A DNA stretch of 64,000 bases from Atopsyche davidsoni (taxonomy: Eukaryota; Arthropoda; Insecta; Trichoptera; Hydrobiosidae). The DNA is taken from assembly GCA_022113835.1 (NCBI GenBank), contig JAILWY010000002.1, forward strand, positions 3,450,501 through 3,514,500, read 5' to 3'. Below the pieces are notes generated by a model. The model had not been told where the DNA came from and made no database searches. It was given only the letters and a program-made list of their open reading frames with translations. Positions 1-10,699 of the stretch are shown piece after piece (positions within the stretch are counted from its first letter, which is position 1; every line of letters begins with the position of its first letter). A program made the translations under genes and the position numbers.

Positions 1-1392
1 TGGTAAGAGAAATATTGTTCAGTACAGGGTTACTAGCAATGCTTTTCTTATAACACGTGATATCTAAAGAGTGTTTATTTTATTGTTGGATATTTAGGAT
101 ATTTATAATATTAGAATGAATACTCAATTAAAGAGCTCTATTTTTATTAATAATATTATTTAACAAACGTAGAAATCTCAATGACACTATCAAGTTTGAA
201 AAGCAACTGAAAATATTCTTGTACAAATTATTGATTGAAATGTTAAAATCAAGCAATACTCCTTTGCATTACATAGTGTGTATGTGAGTTATGTAAATTC
301 ATATTACTATAAAAACATTAGGTTAAAAGTCAAAATCAAAATTTGCATATTTGTCGATTCGTAGTAAAATATGTATTCGGATATTATTATATCTTTATTC
401 TTCTATTGAATGATATTCACTGCAATCGTGGAATAATTTAACAAAAAAATAATTAAAATAAAAAAGCAAAAGCATTCAGAGGCATTTGCCGGTGAAATTT
501 TTTCGAAAAGCTTTGATATTTTCTTTATAGGAAACGTTATCTCACAGGGTTTTTATTAAACTCCGCTTAAACCTAGAAATAATTTTTAATATAAAAAAAA
601 GTATATATGGAATCATGACTGCTGGGCAATCGATTCTCAAGCATTTAAATTTTACTGTTTTGTATTTGTAGTAATGATAAGTTCAAACAACAACGCTGAA
701 TTTTACTGATTATAAACAACGAACATCCATTTTTATCTGATGGCATCAGTTTAGCAGATACACCCCCATTTAGATTGATTGGAAGCATTCTTTTTAAGGC
801 GCATCCAATATATTTTGAACACAGTCATCTCTGTTCTTATTTAACAACCCCATGAAACTCTGATATTTTATGCTCCCTCCCTCCAGCCCCCGCGAAGCTT
901 GCATTATCAAGGTGAAGCCGAATCTTCCGCAGACGTTCAATTCAATTTCTGAAATTTTACGATACCGTCTGGGACGATGGAAACAATACTAAATGTCTGG
1001 TCATATTGAGCGATTTCAGGAGCTTTGCGAGCCTTCAAGCTCACAACCTACGCGTTGAATAACCACCCTTGAGAAAAATCTGTATCTTTATCCTTCATAA
1101 TCATATTGCTTATATTCATTATGTTGATCGCACTCTGAATACAGGTTTTCAGTTTTCAGACATATCACTTTAACTCCGATTAATTTTCACTTTTTTATTT
1201 ACTATCAAATATATAACGCAAATCTAGATTAAGTAGATATATCTATTATTTCTAAAATCGTTCCTTGTACTGTTTTATACCACTAACAATTCAATGTGAA
1301 TTTCATTCAAAAGTTTGGACTTAAAATACTCTAACATAATTAATAAAAATACACAGTATCAAAATTTGTTTAAGATATTTTATCTTTTAATA
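1..1392. other. AT-rich non-coding stretch, no gene seen
   Basis: No frame with coding character or convincing splice signals was found. A mildly GC-richer patch lies at about 868-1060, with C-rich runs near 870-895, and could be a weak conserved element. Everything else is AT-rich filler consistent with intron or intergenic DNA. Confidence 0.6.
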
Positions 1393-1434
1393 CAGTGGTG
1401 GTCCCCAACCCTATGCCCGCTGCTGTGGGACCAC
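1393..1434. mobile_element. Possible hAT-type element terminus or hairpin remnant
   Basis: The segment opens with CAGTGGTGGTCCCCAACC, which resembles the terminal inverted repeat of many hAT transposons (CAGTGG...CCAACC). It also forms a local hairpin, with GTGGTCCC (1398-1405) complementary to GGGACCAC (1427-1434). No matching opposite terminus or 8-bp target duplication was found nearby, so this may be a solitary end or a chance match. Confidence 0.3.
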
Positions 1435-1665
1435 GAAAAAAAATTAAATTTAGTAATTTAACTGAGAAATACAGGCATAAATAGCTATATCCATATAATT
1501 ATCAAAATAATAATTCATTCCAGAAAATCATAAATAAGCTTATTGAAACAGCATCTTATGGGTGTAGTTTGGTTTGTCTTTGTTTTTGTAATAACGCCCT
1601 CAAGTAATGCGCTCACGATATTGTTCAGATACTTGATAGAAAAGTTGCTAAATAAATATAAATCT

Positions 1666-1842
1666 GATATTTTTGCGTTGATAAAAATGAGGTGAAAGCC
1701 ATGTGAAAGTCTATATGATATTTTTGCGTTGATAAAAGTGAGGTGAAAGCCATGTGAAAGTATATATGATATTTTTGCGGTAGTACAAGTGTTGTGTAAG
1801 CTATGTGAATGTGTTTAATATTTTTACGTTGATTTTATTTTC
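1666..1842. repeat. 51-bp minisatellite, about 3.5 copies
   Basis: A unit beginning GATATTTTTGCGTTGATAAAA and continuing through GGTGAAAGCCATGTGAAAG recurs at 1666, 1717 and 1768, with a degraded fourth copy near 1819. The first two copies are nearly identical and the later ones decay, which suggests recent duplication on the left side. Confidence 0.85.
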
Positions 1843-2129
1843 CTGTCTTGGACAGATATTGTTAACGTTTAAGCTGGCCACACTAGTTATAACACAACCG
1901 ACAGCTGAAGTGTAATAGGCCGCTATTTGCCTATTTACAATTGAGCCACAAAAACTAGTATTTATAATTGTTTCCACCCTTAGAGAAGCTATGAAATACA
2001 AGTCTTAAAAATATAAAAATTAATAAGTAATACATATGTAGCTTGTTAGAAGTTAATGCCAGAAAAATTTAATAGACGATAGTGACAGTAATATGATATT
2101 TGTCAATCAATTGATTAATGCTTTGCACA

Positions 2130-2427
2130 TGGGGTTTGGTCGTCTCGAGGTTCTAGTGAGCTACCAAGGACCTCCCTCCGCCTTCAGGGTCGCTGCCAGA
2201 TCTTTTACGGGCAGCCTTCAGCGGGATCGCCGCTGCCGGGGCCGCATTAGTTTTATAGATCGAAAGATTTTATTACCGAATCACAAGTTGCAGGGGAGAG
2301 CGGGTCGAATAGAACAGGTCGGATAGAGCGGCCCGGGGGAGAGCGGGTCGGAACAGAGCGGGCCATTTCTCCGCTACTCTATGCTTACCGAGTGAGCTGT
2401 AAAACTGAAAAAAAAAAAAAAAAAAAC
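2130..2427. other. GC-rich island ending in a 19-A run; possible retroposed sequence
   Basis: This GC-rich block includes a short internal duplication: GAGAGCGGGTCG starts at 2296 and again at 2339, a 43-bp period. Soon after the block comes an uninterrupted run of 19 A (2408-2426). A GC-rich body followed by a poly(A) run in AT-rich surroundings would fit a SINE or processed transcript. No Pol III A/B boxes, target-site duplication or parent gene could be identified. It could equally be a conserved regulatory island. Confidence 0.3.
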
Positions 2428-2429
2428 TC

Positions 2430-5400
2430 ACCCCTACCCGGGCTAATGAAAAGTGTTGAGGAAGTCTCGAGAAACTTTAAGGGTAATGCTGTGCCTAATG
2501 CATATTATTTAGTTGTTTTATTTAAATGTTTGAGATAACATTAAATATGTGTTTATAGGCTTTAGTAGGCGTTGGTATGATTTGGTGATATGCTGCGCTT
2601 TTACTTGTTAATTTTGGGTGCTGTTTCGTCTTCAGGGATTAATATAACGACTCAGTTCAAAGAATGTGCCCTTACCTTACATGCAATACAAGGAAATCAC
2701 AAAAAGCCTACATCACATAATTAATTTCTGTTTTAAGGCTTTCATTTCATTATACTAGGATAAATTTAGAAACAAATTTATATTTATACTAGTGTTCAAA
2801 TATAAAAACAACGTGTTACAAGCAAGTAAAACTTGACCACTAAACTCGTTTATTTTTTAACAATTTTGGTTCAAAATTAGGTTCTATATTGTGTAACATC
2901 TTATGCATTCTTTTACGGGCTTTTTCATTTGCGTGTTCTATTGACCTGAATTGGATAATATATTTCTTTAAGGTGAATGTGTTGCAAGTGTCATTTTCAC
3001 ATTGTTACTCAAATAATTATGTGTGCATCCAAAATTTGTTTGCCATGTGATATTGAACAATGGGGTATTTTAATATCATATACAGTGTGCCCTGTGAGAG
3101 CTTGCGTGATTTATGTCCAAGCTTTGGAGCACATTTACTTGTTTACGAGCGCACGTGTTTATATTTCCACCACAATATACCCATGGAGTGGATGCTACAA
3201 TCGTAAGATGGACATTATTATATCAGGAATATAACAAGTTTTTTGCCTAGAATTTAAATATTCTTAATAATTCACAAGCGCTATAATAGCTGTCTTGTCA
3301 TTTTTCTGTTATTTACTTAAACAAAATCATTAAAAATTATCCAAAATAGGGATGCTCTGGTTATCATCATTCGGTTGTCGGTTGTATGATAGCGTGTAAC
3401 TTTCAACGTTTTTTTTTCATTATACACGCAGCAACAATTCGATAAAGCAGCATAAAAATACAAATTTATGAGTACATTGTCGTCGAAAAATGCCTAGTAC
3501 TAATTTTTTTAGTCAATGGTCAGATGGGGTGTTATTTTTGTCTGACTGATCGTCGCGTCGTACCGTCTTCTCTTGGGTGGTAATGTTCGCCCCAAGGCTT
3601 CTCTTTAGTGTGTTTTTGTTTAATAGAGTCTTAAGGGAAATAGCAAGGTCGGTATAAAATTGATTTTCTGGAATTTTATACCTAGATCGACGTTCGGAGC
3701 ACGCCACAAAGGGCACTTGGCATTTATTAAACATAATGTTTTTACATTTTATTATAATATAATTTTAATTTATTCTATGAATTAACCGTCATCTAATAGT
3801 ACACATATGTATATTTATTAGCTTAGTGGAAAGACCTTTGATTCTATCGCGAGTTTCCAAGCTCGATACCCATGCTGACATTTGAAGATTTGACATTCGG
3901 AAAATGAATTATCACAATTTGATCATTTATTCTTCGAAAAAATCCACAAATCAAATGTCGATATAAAAAATTCATATTAGTTTTTTCACAGGTAAAACCG
4001 TGAAATCGAGTGGTTTACGGTTTGATCTCCGTTTCGACGGATGAATTTTAAACTGAAGTTATTGAGCTTACTCCTGTTTCAATTTGGTAAAAGACATGTT
4101 TATTGACATTGTGTCAACACAAATAGTTTATTATTAATAAATATGCATATTTTTTTTATTGTTATTAAGAAAAAATCTTTATCGTGTATATGGTACGTCA
4201 ATCAGAAAACACACATAGTATGTAAATATGTTTTCAAAATAGCATTCTATAGATTTTTAGTTATTTTGAAAAACACAGTGCTTAATTGAGCTATAAGAAA
4301 AATAGTAGATCTAAAATTTTATCGTCATTTTACGATTCATAATTCAAAACGACATTATTATATAATAAGATAATTAATACCTCTTTTAATATTTTAGAGA
4401 TATAAAACGAGATTTTCCGTATATAATACAGTTACTAATTTTATATATTACTCCCATAAATACTCAGGAAAAGACACTTATAGCTTTTCAGCAGTAAAAC
4501 TAAAATATGTATTTCTGAAAATTTATTATCTACACTGCAACTTTATTATAAACTCATTACGATTTCATAATATTTATTTTACTGTTTTCTAGTACATCTA
4601 GACATTTATATTTGTCATCTATCTAACTGAAATCATTCTTTTTAAAATATGTTTTTGCAGAAATATCTAAATCTTTAAAACTTCTTCATCATCATATCGA
4701 TATATCCACATGTATAAAAAATAATTCGTAAAATAAACGATATATAACGTATGAACTTTTAATTTTTTCAGATGACAAATTCCCAGGAGACCAAATAGAG
4801 CAGAGAGTGATTTAGTCAAAAGATTGAAATAGACCCGTACTCTTAGATGATCTTTCATAAATATTTTTATATAGATAATTTTAATTTATAACTATTCTTT
4901 TATAAATCAATTGCGATAAAATTGATTGTACCTAATAAATTTTTTAAATATGTTTTGAGTTTATTTTATTTTATTGACTTTCTTTCCCGATTCCTGCCTC
5001 CATTTTTCCAAAAAACACATTTTGCACAATATTACAAGCACTTTTCAAAAAAAAAAATAGCATCATGCCATTCTGCGATGAATATTAATTAACCTTGACT
5101 TGATCTAAGTTGACTTTAAAACTTTTAAATTTTATTAATGCTTTAAAATCTGCCAATTTTAAAGGCCAAAAATTACACCGGCACGAAGATTATTAGTTTG
5201 AGAAATAATAGCAAAATGGTCACAGTTTTTTTCCTGCAGCCTTTGAATGCAGCCTCACACATTTTACTCACAAGGAAAAATAATAAAGTAACATGTTAGT
5301 TTTTTTACTTACTTTATTTTATTTATTTATTTTATTATATTATATTATATTATTAATCAATAAAAAGAAACAATGCCGAAATAAGACTGACCGCTATCAA

Positions 5401-5780
5401 TATTTATCTATACTTGCCTCGCTATGGCGTCATTGACGGAAATTGACGAAATAAGCATTTAAAGAAATACGTTTTTTTTGTTAATAAAGATAAGAAAAAA
5501 ACACTGCAACGTTTTGAATTTTAATAATAAAACGCAACAATACGTATAATTTTAACAACTTGGTTTTTGACGAGAAATATCGTGGAGTTATATAAACATT
5601 ACATATAAACTCTGTTTACCGCACTTGGTTACGTATGTACGTTTAAAATAAAATGAAGTACTGGTGCTTTAGCACCCTAATAAAGTAAAGAATGTCTATG
5701 AGTCATTAAATATTTATCAAAGAAACCTCCACATAAGGGAACTGTTAGCTCATTAGAAGCGTGTGCAATATTCGCCGAAA
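2430..5780. other. AT-rich non-coding stretch with simple repeats
   Basis: No supportable gene. Short open frames on both strands have the composition of random AT-rich DNA. A low-complexity TTTA/TATAT tract lies at about 5306-5352, and a TTTTA-rich patch at about 4955-4975. Confidence 0.6.
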
Positions 5781-6180
5781 AACAAGGTTATAGGGGTTGA
5801 AAATTCTATGGCGCCAGGCTGCGACAACAATGGGTTTTACGTTTAAATTCCACCTGCGTCCTAAAAAACAATTCAAAGCGTTTTCCCATCGATTCAAGCG
5901 ATTCATGGTATGATTGAATACATCGACGTCGCTAATCTAGCCAGCTGCACGGACACGAGGCGCAAGTAGAGCTGAAATAGAAATATGGCGCCCTTTCATC
6001 CATGGTATTTATGATGGTAGACATGTCGGTATTCCGCGAGGGGTATGTGGGCTGCGCTCGCATGCAGCGTGAGAGCCTGCATCCCGCCGCTGCACCCTTC
6101 CGACCATAAAGGACGACGCATAAGGCCATAAACCCTCGGCCGTAAACGTGAGTGTTCGTTCACCTGAAACTCTGCGCCTC
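5780..6180. promoter_or_regulatory. GC-rich island with three clustered Abd-B/posterior-Hox-type words
   Basis: The GC-richer block at 5.78-6.18 kb carries ACCATAAA (6113-6120), GCCATAAA (6125-6132) and GCCGTAAA (6139-6146) in the same orientation within 34 bp. These words match the TTTATGG/TTTACGR preference known for Abd-B and vertebrate Hox9-11 proteins. No coding frame explains the composition. It may be an enhancer or conserved non-coding element; function is inferred from motifs only. Confidence 0.4.
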
Positions 6181-6319
6181 AATAAAATTTATCACTCCGA
6201 CGTTCCTCAGATTAATGCGAAAATACGATATCGATGCTAATTCAGAATGATGTATTTTTACTACCGCCTGCGAGCGGGGTCATTCGTCGGACCCGCTGAA
6301 CTTCAGCTGATGATTTATT

Positions 6320-7930
6320 TTACAGATTATGTACGGCATCTGCATTGAAGGCTTCTTTTGGGTAGACAACATCATGATTCACCTTAAAAATACTCCATTA
6401 AAGTATTTTTTTTGTATTATTCAAAATAACAATACTTCAGTATTATTATTTTTCGATGTGACCTGATTTTTCAAAAGACTTTTGCGCGAGAATCCCGGAA
6501 TTTTATGTCTGTTGTTGAAGTCAGAGGCATCAATAAATACAAATGTTGGTTTGAAAAAAAATTCAATGAGAATATTACGATCGTGATTTTCCATGTACTG
6601 TTATTAACTATCATAAAATGATGATAGTTTAACTATCAAAATTTTGATTAAAATGTAGAAAATATACTGAACTAGAGTAGAATGAATAATCATATAACAT
6701 TTTGAAATATGTTTGCAAAGAGTTTTTACTATTTTTTCCATCAAATAATTAAGTCGAATGTATTAAAATTCTAATAAATTACGCAGTAAATATAAATAAA
6801 AGCTTAATTTTTATTCAGGCCCAAAAGGAAAAAATACCGTTAGAAAAAATTTATATCATTTGATTTTTTTCAAATAGATTTCTTAAAAAAAATTGTAGCT
6901 ATTAGCCTCTTTTCTAAAACTTCAGAGTTTCTATGTTTCTGGCTAAGAAATAAGAAGTCGTAGGGTTTTTTTTTATATTACGAATTGCCGTCCATCTTCA
7001 GCAAAACAAAAAATACGTTTTTTTGCAAATGCGACTTAGTAAATCGAAACATTCGTTAGCGCATAGGAAATGAATGTCCTAATAAACAATCAAAATTTAT
7101 AGCATGACGATCTTGAAATACGACGATCCAGCATGTCTGCGTTGACTTACCCGTTAATGTCATATATCAATTGCAGCAATAAAGTGGATTTTATTCATCG
7201 GTCTGTTTAAGAAATGAAACAACGAAAAAATTTTATGAAATATTTTGTTTCGTTCACCAGGAAAATCATTAATACTGTGTGATAAGTGAGGAAAGAAAAC
7301 ACGACGACATACTAATCATGAAAAATACTACGCATTTTCCGTGCTTTGAAATAACAATAATATATTTTTTTATTGTCTATTTAAGTTCTTGACAGTCATG
7401 ACGAGTCAAAAAATAAGTATTAACTAGATAATAAAACTAATAAATACAAAAAAAAAATCGTTTTGAAGTATTTTCTTTGAGTGCGCTAACAATTGGTGCA
7501 TTTAGAAAGTTAATTATTTATGATTTTTACAAAAATATTAAATATGCCAATAATTTTGCATTTTAGAGTTCTTCTTAAATAATTACTTAGAAAAAAAGTA
7601 TATTTTTAAGGTTTCATTAAAATTAAAATTAAAGTAAGGCGTCAAGTGTGATTTATTTATTTACTATGGTCTAGGCCAGCCATACTTACGAAAAAGACTT
7701 TAATTTATTATATGCGGAGTCTTCACTGAATAATTTTAAATAGATGACCTAAAATGATCATCACCCATAGCAAGCATGCGTATGTAACCCGAAGGGTAAA
7801 AAGGTTGAGTATTACTGCTCTTGGCTTTTGGCGGCTTTGGGTTAATATATCGAAACTATGGACTAGAAAAGTGACATAACATATGGGATGCAGAATTTAC
7901 CTTTAAATTTTTCTTGTGAATATATATATA
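6320..7930. other. AT-rich non-coding stretch
   Basis: Nothing gene-like. A small hairpin, AACTATCAT / ATGATAGTT with a 6-nt loop, lies at 6606-6629. The rest is A/T runs and short random frames. Confidence 0.6.
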
Positions 7931-7935
7931 CATAA

Positions 7936-8205
7936 GTGTCTCTCCTTAGAAGAGGTTGACGACCATCTCACTGAACATCTGTTTATTCTTAACCAGTATT
8001 CATTGTTTTCTTAGAGAGGATAGTGTAGTGGTTCCCCGTGTTTTTCTACACAGCAGTTTTATATTCTGAGGAAAAGTCTGCGTATTACTACTGCCCAATA
8101 GCATTATTATATAACCTTTTATTTATAAAGCTCTGGTATTAAGGTACTTCCAGAACACATCCCTCTACACGATATTTTACACACGCTCTGGGTACAGAAT
8201 GGGGA
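7936..8205 (+). mobile_element. Interspersed repeat family 'A', diverged copy
   Basis: This copy begins GTGTCTCTCCTTAGAAGAGG and ends at GGTACAGAATG. It shares with 9947-10293 the order: CTC-rich start with AGAGG, GACCATYTCACTGA, AAAGTCTGCRTATT, a GCCCAATAG...TATTATATAACC block, ACATCCCT, TTTACACACGCTC and GTACAGAATG. It is more decayed than the copies at 9.9 and 13.9 kb. No protein is encoded, so it is a non-autonomous element of unknown class. Confidence 0.7.
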
Positions 8206-8384
8206 AAGCGGGGAGACTATTCATACATACGTATATATTTTGTGTGTGTGCATTAAAAATATTTACGACTACGGAAAGGTGTAGGAATTTTTAATTCGCT
8301 CATAATAACTTGTTTAAAAAATATAAATATAAAGTACATATTTATAAAAAAATTTACAAACACATAAAAGTATTCACCCCAATT

Positions 8385-8640
8385 ACCCCGGGAGCTGGAG
8401 CGCAGCCGAAAAGCTCCGATACAGGATGAGGCGCGACAATTAGCCTGGGAGGGCCGCGAGTGAGTCGCAGACGAATGTGGGAATTATTCAAAGCAGAAGG
8501 GGACGGAAGCACTTGCGGGAATAAAACTGCGACGCACGCAATTAACGAAAGCTGCTAATTAAGGCTGGCCGGTGCACTTTGTGGATGCACTTTATGGCGC
8601 CCGGCGAGGAGCCTGCCGGCAAGGGATGCAAGAACTTCTG
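8385..8640. promoter_or_regulatory. GC-rich island, candidate conserved regulatory element
   Basis: A GC-rich block in AT-rich DNA, lacking a credible exon. It includes TTTATGGC (8591-8598, GCCATAAA on the minus strand), an Abd-B-type word, and several AATTA/TAATTA homeodomain cores around 8540-8560. A frame that runs through it continues straight across the adjacent transposon, so it is not a gene. Confidence 0.35.
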
Positions 8641-8718
8641 CACGAGACGATCTTTAGTATAGACACATATTTGGACAAGGAGATATATTACAAAATATAT
8701 TTGGACAAGGAGAAATAT

Positions 8719-8913
8719 CGGTGCTTGTTTTTTATCCGACCACTAAAATTTTTTAATGTACATGTACTCGCAGAGATACGAATCTATCATATGACGATGA
8801 GTCCCGTTGTGGCGTTTATTTCGTTCATTGCAGATTTCCATGACCGCTCGATTCGTTGGGTTAGGTTAGGTTAGGTACAAGTTTTTTGGTGGTCGGATAA
8901 ATAACAAGTACCG
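8719..8913. mobile_element. 195-bp MITE with terminal inverted repeats and internal TTAGG units
   Basis: The left end CGGTGCTTGTTTTTTATCCG pairs with the right end, which reads in reverse complement CGGTACTTGTTATTTATCCG. Similarity continues inward through GACCAC. The element is flanked on both sides by the direct repeat AAATAT (8713-8718 and 8914-8919), a plausible target-site duplication. Just inside the right repeat is GGTTAGGTTAGGTTAGG (8859-8875), three TTAGG units of insect telomere type. It has no coding capacity. Confidence 0.8.
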
Positions 8914-8919
8914 AAATAT

Positions 8920-9940
8920 CCTGCATTATACAAACATGCTTTATCGACGATTTCGCTATTTGAAAACACTTGCACGAACAGCTTTTTTCTCGAATGTATT
9001 AAAGTAATTTTATATACGCGTAATTATAAAAATATTTTTTTAGACATTGAATAGTAAATAAAGTATATTTATTGGATTGGATGCGACAACTTTGACTGAA
9101 CTCACCAATTAAAATGCATTTATGCTGATATGAAAGTGTTTGGTAAATTACTCCGTAAATTTAAGTGACTTTTTAACATTTAACCCTGTCTCTTTCCAAT
9201 AATGTTTATGAATTATAAATATGTCTATTTTTTGGATTGAACGTCAATCAGATGCGTATTTATAACCCATTGCGGGTTTATTATATTATTACTAATATAC
9301 TAATACTAATCCCACACAAATCACGATGATATTTTTCTGAGAATTTCTTTAATCATCTTCTATGTATGAACTAATGTGCCTAATCATATTAGTAAAAATT
9401 ATAAATACGTAAAAATTAAAACGAGTATTTAAATTATATTTTGTATCGAGTTAACGTGGATTTTTCCACTGATTGCTTTGTATACAACGTAATCGTGAAT
9501 AATTAATTATTTAATCAGAAGAATTAATATACTTACTTAAATGAACTAAAACTGACTTAGTGGCATGTGTTTTAAGTATATTTTAGGTTAATACGTTCTG
9601 GTAGTCAATTTTATTCGATGGTTTTGTTGTTTTGGTCCTAGTGCTGTGACTGTTTTAAAAACCCTTGAAGGTAGTCCATGTACGGGGACCAAAACGTCAG
9701 AAGGCATAAAACATCAAACTATCTAAATTATATGCACATTATATTTTTGTAAAACGAATTTCTATAGTTGATAAGTACTTAAATCGTATTCATTATTAAA
9801 TCTATTTGTTTTCATTACAAAATATAAAAGATCTCGATAAAAGTATTCTCTCGGTATATTATACACGCACATGCTTTTCTGTGATTTAACTCAATTTTAT
9901 AGTAAAATAATTAATTCGAATTTTTTACTGAAATCTTCTT
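8920..9940. other. AT-rich non-coding stretch containing one small hairpin element
   Basis: No gene was seen. The 9630-9694 segment is annotated separately as a hairpin repeat. The remainder is AT-rich. Confidence 0.55.
9630..9694. repeat. Small hairpin element of the GGACC(R)AAACGTC family
   Basis: Arms TTTTGGTCC (9630-9638) and GGACCAAAA (9686-9694) are perfectly complementary, and the right arm is followed by CGTC. The same arm sequence with a neighbouring AAACGTC is found near 19.3 and 51.9 kb, and arms without it near 21.0 kb. This suggests a dispersed family of very short inverted-repeat elements. Confidence 0.5.
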
Positions 9941-9946
9941 CATCGA

Positions 9947-10293
9947 GTGCCTCTCCTCAGAGGAGGTTGGCGACCATTTCACTGAGCATATACTCATGCT
10001 GAGCCAGTGTTTTCTAAGGGGAAAATAGTGTACTAGTGGATCCCCGGGTCCTTCTACACTGCAGTTTTATTTTAGAAGGAAAAGTCTGCATATTGCTGCT
10101 GCCCAATAGTATTATTATATAACCCTTTCCTTACTCTGATACTTCTTCTGCAACACGCTACAAAAACAATAGTACTTCTAGAGTACATCCCTATACAATC
10201 ATTCCAACTCTACTACTTGATTACCGATCCTTTACACACGCTCAAGGTACAGAATGCAGATAATTTTTCTTCCGTTTGTGGCCTGTGGGTAGT
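9947..10293 (+). mobile_element. Interspersed repeat family 'A', single-unit copy
   Basis: About 347 bp, starting GTGCCTCTCCTCAGAGGAGG and ending GCCTGTGGGTAGT. It is the reverse complement of the element at 13871-14820 but holds only one copy of the internal unit that is amplified there. The start contains the palindrome CCTCTCCTCAGAGGAGG. No coding capacity; the class (Helitron-like, MITE or SINE) cannot be settled from the ends. Confidence 0.8.
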
Positions 10294-10469
10294 TTTTAAT
10301 TTTTATACAAGAGAATTTCACTTGATTTGTAACTGTGAAAACCACTTGATCATGTATATAGATCCACAAGAACATGGGTGCTTTAAAGGAGGGCTAAGAT
10401 GATTGATTGAATTACAGCTGCGTTTAAAAATATATCCGGATAAGAGCATCGTATTTTCAATTAGAGCCA

Positions 10470-10660
10470 CTTATTTAAAGCCTTCTGGCCGTATCTTTCC
10501 GCACAGGGTTGGAATTGAATTAAAAATTATCCAAGCCCGGAGCTCCGGAGCTGCGTTATGGCCTTTCCGTTTAAGTGTTCTTTACGTTCTCTTGGGCGAT
10601 GCAGTATTTAATTTTGTTAAAATCTCACACGTGGCGACACGTGCGGGGCAATCAGCGTAA
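10470..10660. promoter_or_regulatory. GC-rich island with tandem CACGTG E-boxes
   Basis: Two canonical E-boxes, CACGTG at 10628-10633 and again at 10638-10643, start exactly 10 bp apart. Tandem E-boxes of this kind are used by bHLH-PAS (Clock/Cycle) and Myc-type dimers. The block is GC-rich and has no convincing coding frame. Regulatory role is inferred. Confidence 0.4.
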
Positions 10661-10699
10661 TTTGTGTCTCTTGCATAATATTTGCGGCAAATTAAACTA

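Noticed and set aside
8572..8874. 100-codon open frame on the + strand
   Set aside because: It runs from a GC island straight through the MITE at 8719 and its TTAGG units, with no recognisable domain.
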